A stretch of 64,000 bases of DNA from Pseudomonadota bacterium (GTDB lineage Bacteria; Pseudomonadota; Alphaproteobacteria; Rhizobiales; Beijerinckiaceae). The DNA lies in assembly GCA_020161575.1 (NCBI GenBank), contig JAIUNR010000003.1:248001-312000 (forward strand), given 5' to 3'. The notes beneath the pieces are model-generated. The model saw only the letters and a program-made list of their open reading frames with translations, made no database searches and was not told the DNA's origin. Shown here piece after piece: positions 38,083-46,760 of the stretch. Position numbers and translations under genes: made by a program. Positions within the stretch are counted from its first letter, which is position 1. Each line of letters starts with the position of its first letter.

Positions 38083-39876
38083 TCACTTCACGATGAATTC
38101 GATGCGGCGATTCTTCGCCTTGTTTTCGGGCGTATCATTGGGCGCAACCGGAATGCTCTGCCCGTAACCGACCGGCTCCAGCCGATCCGCCTGAATGCCG
38201 GCCCGCACGAAATAGATCGCCACGGTCTCCGAGCGCCGGCGCGACAATTCCGCGTTCGAGACCGCATTTCCATCCGTATCCGTATGGCCGCCGATTTCGA
38301 TCCGCATCGCGGCGCAGCGCAATGTCAGCAGCGCGAGGCGATCGAGAATCCCCCGCGACGGTTCCGACAATTCAGCCGAGCCCGAGCGGAAATGGATGGT
38401 TCCGCGCGCCAGAGCGTCCCGATAGGAAATCTGGCATTCCCGCATATCCGCGATCGGCGGCGGCAAGGGCTGCGTCGAGATCGCGATATCCGCCTGAACA
38501 TGCGCCGGCAGCGCCTGCTTCAAGCCCGCCACGACCTGATCGCGCGCCGCATCGAACAGCGCCTGCCCCTTGAGGCTCGCCGCCGCATCAGTCAGAGAGA
38601 AAACCGCGCCCGGCGCGAGGCGGGACAATTCCTGCAAACCCGCCTTCACGATGCCGACAAAGTCCTTCGGTTCGCCAAGTCCATCCTGAAGACGTTCCTC
38701 GATCGCTTCGCCCTCGAAAAAGAGGCGCGCGAAATCGAGCAATTCTGCCTTCGCGCGAGCATCCGGCACATGCCCTGAAAGCATGAGCTTTCCGGCCTCA
38801 CGACGGGCCTCGAAGCGATAGGGGCGAACCACGCGGGAATCGATACTCGCCTCGACCAGCGTGAACCCTTGCGGCAAAGCCTTGAGATCGTTGCGGATAT
38901 CCTGCTCGACAACAAGCCCGGCCGCGCGGCCGGAAATCGCGGCTTTCTCATCCGCAAGCCCGGCTCTTCCGCTTTCGAGCCGCCCCAATTCGCGCACGAG
39001 CAGGCTCGCCGCCCCAACCCAATCCGCGCCGGGTGCGCCGTCGGCGAGGATCAGTCGGTCTTCCGCCCGCAAACCCAGCGCCGCGGCATCGGCCATGATC
39101 CGCTTGCGCGCCGCCTCCGAGGGGACGAAACCGCTGAGAATGAGGTTCTGGCCATCCCGCTCCGCTGCAAACGTGAATGGCTTCACCACCGGTGGCAGGA
39201 TATCGCCCGGCGCGTTGCCCTTGCTGATGGTGCTGCCGGCGGGCGGCGCGGCCAGCGCTTTCAGCACAGCCGCATGCGCCGCAAAATCCGCAGCGCGCCC
39301 GCCAAGCGAGACATTCGCATCCGAAAGGGAGAGCGCTCCTTCGCGTAGCTTTGCGAGCTGGGCCAGGCCGAACTCCGCTATCGCCGTGAAATTGGTGGGA
39401 GCACCGCGCGCCAAGCGGGTTTCGTCGACGAGAACCGCCTGAGGAACGAGCTTCTTCAGCATGTCCAGCATACCCGCTTTTGCGGCGGCCGAAGGAAGCG
39501 AGCCGGTAAGCGTCAATTTCGCTCCATCCCGCAGGATGGTCAGCACGAAGGGGCGCGCTTCCGGCAAGAGGGTCGTACGGTCAAGCGCGAGACGGACCCC
39601 CGGCGCGGCTTCCGCCTTGGCCGTCACCGCCATTCGAGCCTCCGGCGAGGGCGCCTCCCCGGTTATAACGATGTCCCGACCGGCTGGCGTTAAAGCACCC
39701 CAATCCGCAGGCGATGCGGAAAACGCAGCTGTCACGCGGGAAAGCAGATCACGCTCGACACGTCCCTGATTCCACAGCAAGGCAACGAAAATCAACGCCG
39801 CCAGTGGGAATAACCCTAAAAGGCGCGTCCTGCGCCCGCCTGCTCCGGTTTCCGTCACCTCTTGCTCCCTGTTCAT
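38083..39876 (-). CDS. OmpA-family protein with three internal repeats
   Basis: The 597-residue protein has one N-terminal membrane anchor (about residues 20-36), three tandem repeats of about 120 residues (near 109-231, 233-351 and 352-473), each containing PFxF-xxRDGxxLxLSGxVP and then a BON-like GxA motif, and a C-terminal OmpA peptidoglycan-binding domain (about 481-597) with GGHTDTDGNAVSNAELSRRR. The start is ambiguous: starts at 39888 and 39897 are in frame. It likely spans from inner membrane to cell wall. Distant resemblance to the mycobacterial BON-OmpA protein ArfA is noted only as architecture. Confidence 0.8.
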   Translation of the reverse strand: MNREQEVTETGAGGRRTRLLGLFPLAALIFVALLWNQGRVERDLLSRVTAAFSASPADWGALTPAGRDIVITGEAPSPEARMAVTAKAEAAPGVRLALDRTTLLPEARPFVLTILRDGAKLTLTGSLPSAAAKAGMLDMLKKLVPQAVLVDETRLARGAPTNFTAIAEFGLAQLAKLREGALSLSDANVSLGGRAADFAAHAAVLKALAAPPAGSTISKGNAPGDILPPVVKPFTFAAERDGQNLILSGFVPSEAARKRIMADAAALGLRAEDRLILADGAPGADWVGAASLLVRELGRLESGRAGLADEKAAISGRAAGLVVEQDIRNDLKALPQGFTLVEASIDSRVVRPYRFEARREAGKLMLSGHVPDARAKAELLDFARLFFEGEAIEERLQDGLGEPKDFVGIVKAGLQELSRLAPGAVFSLTDAAASLKGQALFDAARDQVVAGLKQALPAHVQADIAISTQPLPPPIADMRECQISYRDALARGTIHFRSGSAELSEPSRGILDRLALLTLRCAAMRIEIGGHTDTDGNAVSNAELSRRRSETVAIYFVRAGIQADRLEPVGYGQSIPVAPNDTPENKAKNRRIEFIVK

Positions 39877-40060
39877 GCGTCCGGGCATTTTTCCCACGTT
39901 ATCGGCGAGGTTAAAGCAACGTCAATAACGGGGAGATGAACGGAGGAAATTCGGGCTTGCCTCCTGCGATCCTCGCAGCGCGCCCCGAACAGGATCTTGC
40001 CCGACCGGGCCAGCATGCCGGCGACAGCCCCCTCCATCCCCGCACGAAAGGGCATTTTCA

Positions 40061-40089
40061 AAACGAAAAGGGGAGCCTTGCGGCTCCCC
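40061..40089 (-). terminator. Intrinsic terminator of the porin gene
   Basis: A perfect eight-base stem GGGGAGCC/GGCTCCCC with a four-base loop lies just after the porin stop on the minus strand. The transcript continues with TTTTCGTTTTG, as expected for rho-independent termination. Confidence 0.85.
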
Positions 40090-40133
40090 GATCCGTGATC
40101 TTCCGATCCGCGTGTTGCCACGCGAGCGGGAGA

Positions 40134-41372
40134 TTAGAAGTCGCGCTGGAAGCGCAGACGGCCGGTCCAAGCGTCGCGCTTGGTGCCGCCAGCCTGAGCA
40201 AGAACACCACCGGCAGCAACAGTGCGGCCCATCAGCTTGGCGTAGTTAACTTCACCAGCGATCAGGAAGCCAGCGACCGGAGTCCAGCCCACTGTACCAC
40301 CGATGAGCGCCGAGCGAACAGTGTTATTCGAACCGGCTGCATCATGCACACCGTAGAGGGCGTTCAGACCAACCCAGACGTTCGGATTGACGTAAGCCTT
40401 CACGCCGCCAGACAGACCCCACGAGCGAGTGGTGCGCAGCGAGGTGCCAACGATCGTGGCATCGCTCGCAGCAAAGCTGGTGTGGCCAACTGCAGTATTC
40501 CCGCTTGCCCAGCCGGTGTAGCTCGAAGCACCGTCAGCATAAGCGATGTTCGCCCAGACATGCGAACCGGCCGGGAGACCCGGGAGATTCACCGCGGCGA
40601 AAAGGGCGCCAGCATAACCATAGCGGGTACCCGGGATCACCCCACCGACGCTGGTGCTGGTGCGGATCTGATGGATGGCGCCCGAGAGAGCCACCGAACC
40701 CCAGGAAGCATCATAAGCGAGCTTACCGGTGATTTCCGGCATCGCCTGACCGCCATAAGCACCACCGGCGATCGCAATCTGACGCTCAGCAGCCGAGTCG
40801 AGCGAAACGCTCGCCGAGAAGCCACCGCCGAAGGAATGCGTGTAGGCGAAGGTGTTGATATAGGAGATATCGGAGAAGCCACCGATGCCCGAACCACCCC
40901 AGAGGACCGAGCTCGAATAGAAGGCCGAGGCGGCATCAAAATACGGGAGGACGCGACCAACAGTCAGACCACCGAACTGGATGTAGGCGTACTCAAGAGT
41001 GGCAGCCGACGACGTATTGCTCAGATTCGTAGCGTTGTCACGGCCAAGGAACATACGGACGTACGTACGGAGCAGGCCATACTCGGTCGCGGTGCGATGA
41101 TCGAAGCCGATATAGCCACGAACACGGAAGGTGTTCTTGGCAGAAGCGCGGGTCAGATCATTGTTGAACGTGTAATCGGCGCGAACACGACCGATGAGCT
41201 TCAGGCAGCTCTGCGTGCCCGGAACAACGAAGAAGCCGGCGCCGTAGGTCGGGCAGGTCTTCACATATTCAACAGCCGACGGCTTCTTGACGCCGAGATC
41301 GGCAGCCGAGGCGCCAGCGACGGCAACGATGCCGGCGGCGGAACCGAGGAGAAGGCTCTTTGCGAGCTTCAT
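40134..41372 (-). CDS. Rhizobiales-type porin
   Basis: The 412-residue outer-membrane protein has a clear signal peptide (MKLAKSLLLGSAAGIVAVAGASA, cleavage before ADLG) and the porin N-terminus AVEYVKTCPTYGAGFFVVPGT with two cysteines near CLKLIGRV. Beta-barrel strands follow and it ends in the C-terminal phenylalanine (LRFQRDF). This is the Porin_2 family common in Rhizobiales. A strong GGAGG site precedes the ATG, and a terminator follows. Probably highly expressed. Confidence 0.92.
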   Translation of the reverse strand: MKLAKSLLLGSAAGIVAVAGASAADLGVKKPSAVEYVKTCPTYGAGFFVVPGTQSCLKLIGRVRADYTFNNDLTRASAKNTFRVRGYIGFDHRTATEYGLLRTYVRMFLGRDNATNLSNTSSAATLEYAYIQFGGLTVGRVLPYFDAASAFYSSSVLWGGSGIGGFSDISYINTFAYTHSFGGGFSASVSLDSAAERQIAIAGGAYGGQAMPEITGKLAYDASWGSVALSGAIHQIRTSTSVGGVIPGTRYGYAGALFAAVNLPGLPAGSHVWANIAYADGASSYTGWASGNTAVGHTSFAASDATIVGTSLRTTRSWGLSGGVKAYVNPNVWVGLNALYGVHDAAGSNNTVRSALIGGTVGWTPVAGFLIAGEVNYAKLMGRTVAAGGVLAQAGGTKRDAWTGRLRFQRDF

Positions 41373-41741
41373 GGTGTACCTCCAAAAGATTTCGAGACCA
41401 ATCGGGAGTTTACGAACCGGCTTTTGGCCAAACCCGCTTTCCCTTGTCACCCGCTTCCGTCCCGGATCTCTCTCCCCAAAGAGAAGAACCCCCCGAACAC
41501 GAAAGCAAGTCAGCGACCGGAAACTCCCGTCGCGATTGGCACCATACGCAACGATCCTCTTCGTTCAACCACAGATGATGCCTTCAACAGGTCCGGAAGC
41601 GGCTTTTCAAATCCATGTTGCGCGAATGCCACGGTTTGAGGGGGGCGCACCTTCCCGGCTGCCCCAAAACGAGTCAGGCATTAAGAAAGCAGCAATTTTT
41701 TAAAGGAGAACGCGGGGATTTTGCCGCGATTCAAGAGAAAA
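41373..41741. other. Intergenic region between pssA and porin
   Basis: These 369 bases hold the porin promoter and leader and the end of pssA. A weak hairpin CGCGG/CCGCG at 41711-41728, followed by T-rich sequence on the minus strand, could be a terminator for a transcript reading left, but pssA also lies to its left. I see no open frame with gene-like features. Confidence 0.55.
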
Positions 41742-42566
41742 TCAGGCTGAAGGGCCAGATCCCCCAGGCGCCGACTGGATCTCCGCCCTTGTGTGGCGCC
41801 GATATCGTTGGACAGAGAGAACGATGCTGGCCGCATAGATAACGGTCAGGACGCTGATGGTTTCGAACGGATGGCTCACCAGCAGCGCGAGAATCACCAC
41901 AACGCCCACGAGAATCGGCAGCACGCGCTCGCGCGGAACCGGCGATTTCAGCCCTTTGCCCGAAAAAGTAGGCAAGCGTGAGATTGTGAGAGCCGCACAA
42001 ACAAGCGTCCAGAACAGAACAATGAGCGATTCGCCCGCAAATTGCGGCAGGCCCGCGAGGTTGAGGTGAACCGGCAGCATCACCATCATCGCGCCGGCCG
42101 GCGCCGGCACGCCCACAGCGAAGGCCTTCTGCCAGGCCGGGCGTTCCGGCGCATCGATCATCACGTTGAAGCGCGCGAGGCGCAACGCCATGGCGAAGGC
42201 GAGCAGCAGACAGGCGAGCCAGCCCGCGGTTTTCAGCACGTGCAGCTGCCAGAAATAGAGGATCAGCGCCGGCGCGCAGCCGAAGCTGACGAAATCCGCC
42301 AGCGAATCAAGCTCGGCACCGAAACGCGACGTCCCCTTGAGATAGCGGGCGATTCGCCCATCCAGCCCATCAAGCACCGCCGCCGCGATGATCGCGATCG
42401 CCGCGTGCTCAAGCCGTCCCTCGATCGCGAAGCGCACAGCAGTTAGCCCCGCCGCCAGCGCCAGCAGCGTCACGATGTTCGGGAGGAGCAGGCGCAGCGG
42501 AATCGGCCGGAAGCGCCGCTGCGGCGGCGCAGGCTCGGGTTCGAAGGGCGGAAAGATCGGTTCCAT
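41742..42566 (-). CDS. pssA: CDP-diacylglycerol-serine O-phosphatidyltransferase
   Basis: PssA makes phosphatidylserine from CDP-diacylglycerol and serine. The 274-residue membrane protein has the CDP-alcohol phosphotransferase signature DGLDGRIARYL followed by GAELDSLADFVSFG, with the Asp residues that bind the metal and CDP. Several hydrophobic helices follow. It lies nine bases after psd, so the two steps to phosphatidylethanolamine are encoded together. Confidence 0.95.
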   Translation of the reverse strand: MEPIFPPFEPEPAPPQRRFRPIPLRLLLPNIVTLLALAAGLTAVRFAIEGRLEHAAIAIIAAAVLDGLDGRIARYLKGTSRFGAELDSLADFVSFGCAPALILYFWQLHVLKTAGWLACLLLAFAMALRLARFNVMIDAPERPAWQKAFAVGVPAPAGAMMVMLPVHLNLAGLPQFAGESLIVLFWTLVCAALTISRLPTFSGKGLKSPVPRERVLPILVGVVVILALLVSHPFETISVLTVIYAASIVLSVQRYRRHTRAEIQSAPGGSGPSA

Positions 42567-42575
42567 GGTGTTTGA

Positions 42576-43274
42576 TCAGGAGACGCGATAAGCGCGTTGC
42601 GGCTCTTTGGAGGTAAGATCGCACAGGATCGTCTCGCCGCCAATCGCGCGCTGCCCCTCGGCGACAAGCGCGACCGCGCCCTCCGGAAGATAGATATCCG
42701 TACGCGAACCGAAGCGGATCAACCCGAACCGAGCGCCCGGCGCGATCTCCTCGCCCTCGCGCACGAAGCACAGAATGCGCCGCGCGATCAGCCCGGCAAT
42801 CTGGATGCAGGCGATCGGCCCATGCGCGCTTTCCACCACGATGGCATTGCGCTCGTTATCGGCGCTGGCCTTGTCGAGATCGGCGTTGAGGAAGAGGCCC
42901 GGCGTGTAGACGATCTTGCGGATGCGCCCGCCCACCGGCGTGCGGTTGATATGCACGTCGAAGACCGAGAGGAAGATCGAGATGCGCAGGCGCGGGGAAT
43001 CGCCGAGGCCGAGCTCCGCCGGCGGCGGGAAATAGCCGACCTGGCTGACGCGGCCATCGGCGGGAGAAAGGACGAGCCCCTCTTTCACCGGCGAAACCCG
43101 CGGCGGATCGCGGAAGAAATACGCGACGAAGAACGGCAGGAACCAGAACCACCAGCCAACGACCGGAATCAGCCAATGCGCGACCAGCGCAATGAGAATC
43201 GCAGCGACGATGAAAAGATAGCCTTCCGGATGGACCGGAACGATGAATTTGCGAACCGAGGCGACGACCGACAT
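42576..43274 (-). CDS. psd: Phosphatidylserine decarboxylase (short form)
   Basis: Psd decarboxylates phosphatidylserine to phosphatidylethanolamine using a pyruvoyl group made by self-cleavage. The 232-residue protein has two N-terminal membrane segments, FFVAYFFRDPPR, SPADGRVSQVG, DVHINRTPVGG, and the cleavage site region LIRFGSRTDIYLP, where processing is expected between Gly and Ser. The ATG at 43274 has GGGAAG upstream; the frame extends to 43349. It is the first gene of the psd-pssA pair. Confidence 0.94.
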   Translation of the reverse strand: MSVVASVRKFIVPVHPEGYLFIVAAILIALVAHWLIPVVGWWFWFLPFFVAYFFRDPPRVSPVKEGLVLSPADGRVSQVGYFPPPAELGLGDSPRLRISIFLSVFDVHINRTPVGGRIRKIVYTPGLFLNADLDKASADNERNAIVVESAHGPIACIQIAGLIARRILCFVREGEEIAPGARFGLIRFGSRTDIYLPEGAVALVAEGQRAIGGETILCDLTSKEPQRAYRVS

Positions 43275-43505
43275 TCTGCTTCCCTGCTTTATTGGGCTGC
43301 CGCCCCGCACCGAAGCGGCACGTTTAGCCCTGCTTGATGCGCCCCGCAAGGCTGCGAATCACAATCGCGCGAAACCGGCATCCCCGAGGGGCGGGCCGCT
43401 TGAAAATCCCGCGCGCGTCACAAAATCACCCTCATCGGAGGTTTGTCTCGCAAATGTCATCAGACTTTGGTATAAATTCCTCAAGAGCAAGAAGGGAGGT
43501 TGAAG

Positions 43506-43751
43506 ATGGATCATAATCTGGCCTTTTCCGCCATCGGCTACGGCTCGGTTCGCGTCCTGCGCGAGCGCGCCTTTGCGACCGATCCCTTTGTTCTTCCCGC
43601 CGGCTGGATCATGAAAAAGCCGGACCCGGTGCAGTTCTGCATTGAGGCGCTTTCCGCCGAGCACCCGGATTGGGTGGAGAAGATCGACGATGAAACCCGC
43701 CGCGAGATCCATGCGCTCCTGAGAGAAGAGGCAAGGCGGGGAGCGCATTAG
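43506..43751 (+). CDS. Hypothetical protein, 81 residues
   Basis: I do not recognise this small soluble protein. It begins MDHNLAFSAIGYGSVRVLRE and ends with a charged helix (DDETRREIHALLREEARR). A good GGAGG site lies six to seven bases before the ATG at 43506, and TATAAAT-like sequence near 43470 could be a -10 element, so it is likely real. It stands between psd (divergent) and soxR (convergent). No membrane segment. Confidence 0.65.
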   Translation: MDHNLAFSAIGYGSVRVLRERAFATDPFVLPAGWIMKKPDPVQFCIEALSAEHPDWVEKIDDETRREIHALLREEARRGAH

Positions 43752-43766
43752 GCGCGGGGATCAAGG

Positions 43767-44294
43767 TCAATCCCGGCCGGGCGTTCGGCCTGGTTTTGAG
43801 GAAACCTGGCCTGGAACTTCCGGTACAATCAGTAGGCGGGGGCCCTGCCCCTTCGCCGAAAGCCGATCCTGCGGATTATAAAGGGCACAACGGTCGACCG
43901 ACAGGCAGCCGCATCCGATGCAGCTTTGCAACTGGTCGCGCAGCTGGTGCAGCGCCGCGATCCGCGCGTCGAGATTCTCCCGCCAAGCGGCAGACATCCG
44001 TGCCCAATCGCGTGCATCGGGCGTCTGTCCTCCCGGCAGTTCGGCCAGCCGGGCCCGGATTTCACCAAGCGGAATCCCCACCGCCTGCGCGATCCTGATC
44101 ACCGCGATCCGCCGCAAGACGTCGCGCCGGAAGCGCCGCTGATTGCCGCGGGAGCGCTCGCTCACGATCAACCCCTCGGCCTCGTAGAAATGCAGGGTCG
44201 AGATTTTCACACCTGCCCGCCGGGCAACCGCGCCGACACCCAGCAGTGCCGGTATTCGTGAACTCGACTTCGTAACGACCTCTGGGCCTGACAT
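43767..44294 (-). CDS. soxR: Redox-sensing regulator SoxR
   Basis: SoxR is a MerR-family activator that senses redox-active compounds through a [2Fe-2S] cluster. The 175-residue protein has the N-terminal winged helix (GVGAVARRAGVKISTLHFYEAEGLI), a dimerisation helix and the cluster-binding cysteines CIGCGCLSVDRC (C-x2-C-x-C-x5-C). Its operator lies 17 bases upstream (44311-44328). No soxS is nearby, as expected outside enteric bacteria. Confidence 0.95.
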   Translation of the reverse strand: MSGPEVVTKSSSRIPALLGVGAVARRAGVKISTLHFYEAEGLIVSERSRGNQRRFRRDVLRRIAVIRIAQAVGIPLGEIRARLAELPGGQTPDARDWARMSAAWRENLDARIAALHQLRDQLQSCIGCGCLSVDRCALYNPQDRLSAKGQGPRLLIVPEVPGQVSSKPGRTPGRD

Positions 44295-44306
44295 GGCAAA
44301 CCGATC

Positions 44307-44337
44307 TTGACCTCAACTATAGTTGAGGTTTTAACTT
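44307..44337 (+). promoter_or_regulatory. SoxR operator/promoter
   Basis: A perfect 18-base palindrome CCTCAACTATAGTTGAGG at 44311-44328 (20 bases counting the outer A/T) matches the known SoxR box, CCTCAAg-N-cTTGAGG. On the plus strand TTGACC (44307-44312) precedes it and TAACTT (44332-44337) follows with a 19-base spacer, the overlong spacing typical of SoxR-activated promoters. It therefore should drive the plus-strand gene at 44367, and may also control soxR. Confidence 0.85.
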
Positions 44338-44366
44338 GGCTGGCATCTCCCGACAAGTCATGGAGC

Positions 44367-44612
44367 ATGCATTTGAAAAACCATCGGTTTGACGCCCTCC
44401 CCCTCCACTCGGCAACGCTTTCTGCTCCTAAAGGTCGTCAGGGAGTTTCATCCATTCCCGCTGCCTTGCTGCGCTGGCTGACCCGATCGCGCCGCGCCAA
44501 CGCCCGCGTGACAGCCGCCGTCGATATCCTGCCGGATCAGATCCTCGCCGATATCGGCGTGGAGCGCACCCTCACGCCGCATGGCGCACGATATCGCACG
44601 CGGCGCCTCTGA
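44367..44612 (+). CDS. Small protein, DUF1127-like C-terminus, SoxR-controlled
   Basis: The 81-residue protein has a short basic stretch (RWLTRSRRANARV) and a C-terminal segment AAVDILPDQILADIGVERT resembling the DUF1127 pattern (L-x-D-x-x-L-x-DIG). DUF1127 proteins are small, often stress- or metal/oxidant-linked, and of unclear function. The gene begins 30 bases downstream of a SoxR promoter. I chose the ATG at 44367; the ribosome-binding site is weak. It ends at a shared hairpin terminator with the convergent ABC gene. Confidence 0.6.
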   Translation: MHLKNHRFDALPLHSATLSAPKGRQGVSSIPAALLRWLTRSRRANARVTAAVDILPDQILADIGVERTLTPHGARYRTRRL

Positions 44613-44616
44613 CATG

Positions 44617-44650
44617 AAAAAAGGCCGGCGCGAGTGCGCCGGCCTTCTTG
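44617..44650. terminator. Bidirectional terminator
   Basis: A perfect nine-base GC-rich stem GGCCGGCGC/GCGCCGGCC (44623-44631, 44636-44644) with loop GAGT is flanked by an A-run on the left and TTCTTGTT on the right. It lies between the small SoxR-linked gene (+) and the ABC transporter gene (-), so it can end both transcripts. Confidence 0.8.
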
Positions 44651-44675
44651 TTCACGGTTCGCTTTCGCGAGAGCC

Positions 44676-46562
44676 TCACGCCCCCAGCGTCTGACGCACG
44701 CTCGGCTCCTCGCCCTCCGCATTGCGCTTGAGCGTCTCGCGCGCGAGATCCGCTTCGCGCTGCTTGTTCCACATGCCGGCGAAGAGCCCGCCCTTGGCGA
44801 GCAACTCGGCATGGGTCCCCTCCTCCGCGATCACACCCTTGTCGAGCACGATGATCTTGTCCGCGTTGATCACGGTGGAGAGCCGATGCGCGATGACCAG
44901 CGTGGAGCGCCCGCGGCTCACGCGCTCCAGCGCATCCTGGATTTCCTTCTCGGTATAGCTGTCGAGCGCACTTGTCGCCTCGTCGAGCACGAGGATGGGC
45001 GGGCCCTTGAGAATGGTCCGCGCGATGGCGACGCGCTGCTTCTCTCCGCCCGAGAGCTTCAGCCCACGCTCGCCGACCTGCGCGTGGTAGCCTTCCGGCA
45101 GGTTCTGGATGAAGGGCGCGATCTGCGCCATGGCCGCCGCGTCGCGCACCTCAACCTCATCGGCGCCATCCTTGCCGTAACCGATATTGTAGAGGATCGT
45201 GTCGTTGAAAAGCACGGTATCTTGCGGAACGATGCCGATGGCGGCGCGCAGGCTCGCCTGCGTCACCTTGCGGATATCCTGCCCGTCGATCGAGATCGAA
45301 CCGCCGATCGTGTCGTAGAAGCGGAAAAGCAGGCGCGAGAGGGTCGATTTTCCCGCGCCGGACGGCCCGACGACCGCCACGGTCTTGCCCGGCGGAATCT
45401 CGAAGCTCACGCCCTTGAGAATCGCCCGCTCGGGCACATAGCTGAACGCCACATTCTCGAAGCGCACATGCCCATCGGAAACAGCGAGCGGCCTGGCATC
45501 CGCCGCATCCTCGATTTCCGCGTTGCGGGTGAGGATATCGAACATCTTCTCGATATCCACCATCGCCTGCTTGATCTCGCGATACACGGTGCCCATGAAA
45601 TTAAGCGGCTGATAGAGCTGGATCATCAAGGCGTTGACCATCACGAAATGGCCAACGCTGTTCTTGCCGGCAACCACGTCCATAGCGGACATCACGATGC
45701 ACAGGGTAAGCGCGAGAGTGAAGATTACCGCCTGCCCGGAATTGAGGATCGCCAGCGACACATAGGTCTTGATCGAGGCCTTCTCGTAGATGGCCAGGGA
45801 TTTCTCGTAACGGGCGGCCTCGCGCTTCTCGGCGCCGAAATACTTCACGGTCTCGAAATTGAGCAGCGAATCCACGGCCTTCGCATTCGCATCCGTGTCC
45901 GAATCGTTCATCTGGCGGCGAATTTTCATGCGCCATTGCGTCGCGGCGACGGTGAACCACAGATAGAGCATGATCATCGCCATGACGGTGACGACGTAGC
46001 GCCAATCGAAGGCGACGGCGAAAACCACGATCACCATCACGAATTCAACGATGGTGGGAATGAGCGTCATCAGCGTGACGCGCGTCAGTTCCTCGATGCC
46101 ATCGCGCCCGCGTTCGAGAACGCGCGTCAAGCCGCCCGTCTTGCGTTCGAGATGAAAGCGCAGCGAAAGCCGGTGCATATGCTCGAAGGTGCGCATGGCG
46201 AGATTGCGCACCGCATGCATCGCAACCTTGGCGAAAAGACCCTCACGCGCCTGCTGGAACAGCACCATGCAGATGCGCACGAAACCGTAGAGCACACTCG
46301 CCACGACAGGAGCGCCGATGAGCCAGGGAAGCGCCGTGTCGGCATCGATCTTGCCGCCGGCGGAAGCAACCAGCCCATCCGTCGCCCATTTGAAGGTGAA
46401 GGGCATCAGGATGGTGAAGCCCTTCGCGATCAGCATCAGCAGCAACGACAGATAGATCGTGCGTTGCAGGTCAGGGCGATCGGAGGGCCAGAAATAGGGC
46501 CAGAGCGCGCGAAGCGTGGCGATCAGGGTTTTTTCGGTCGGCTGGGCGGCAGGTTCGGACAC
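44676..46562 (-). CDS. Atm1-like ABC exporter (ATP-binding/permease)
   Basis: The 628-residue half-transporter has six membrane helices (about residues 40-320) fused to an ABC ATPase: Walker A GPSGAGKSTLSRLLF, signature LSGGEKQRVAIART and Walker B ILVLDEATSALD. The membrane domain (FKWATDGLV, ARYEKSLAIYEKAS) fits the Atm1/HMT1 group, which exports glutathione-linked sulfur or metal compounds. The exact substrate is not proven. It converges on the SoxR-linked gene. Confidence 0.85.
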   Translation of the reverse strand: MSEPAAQPTEKTLIATLRALWPYFWPSDRPDLQRTIYLSLLLMLIAKGFTILMPFTFKWATDGLVASAGGKIDADTALPWLIGAPVVASVLYGFVRICMVLFQQAREGLFAKVAMHAVRNLAMRTFEHMHRLSLRFHLERKTGGLTRVLERGRDGIEELTRVTLMTLIPTIVEFVMVIVVFAVAFDWRYVVTVMAMIMLYLWFTVAATQWRMKIRRQMNDSDTDANAKAVDSLLNFETVKYFGAEKREAARYEKSLAIYEKASIKTYVSLAILNSGQAVIFTLALTLCIVMSAMDVVAGKNSVGHFVMVNALMIQLYQPLNFMGTVYREIKQAMVDIEKMFDILTRNAEIEDAADARPLAVSDGHVRFENVAFSYVPERAILKGVSFEIPPGKTVAVVGPSGAGKSTLSRLLFRFYDTIGGSISIDGQDIRKVTQASLRAAIGIVPQDTVLFNDTILYNIGYGKDGADEVEVRDAAAMAQIAPFIQNLPEGYHAQVGERGLKLSGGEKQRVAIARTILKGPPILVLDEATSALDSYTEKEIQDALERVSRGRSTLVIAHRLSTVINADKIIVLDKGVIAEEGTHAELLAKGGLFAGMWNKQREADLARETLKRNAEGEEPSVRQTLGA

Positions 46563-46760
46563 GGGCGACTTTCATACGGCCGGAAGGATGGGCAAGGTTC
46601 CGGATCACCGGCTTCGCAACGATGCGAAACGTCTGGAAATCGGAACTGGATGCGCCTCAATCTGGAGCCTCGGGCGCGTATTGCAAGGGGAAAAGCGTGA
46701 ATTGGGCCCGGGCGCGCATCTTATCCTTGCGGCAAGGCCCGGCTCGGGAAATCATGGCGC

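Noticed and set aside
44634-46700. Open frame of nearly 700 codons antisense to the ABC exporter
   Set aside because: The exporter on the minus strand has complete Walker and signature motifs. The antisense translation has no recognisable domain.
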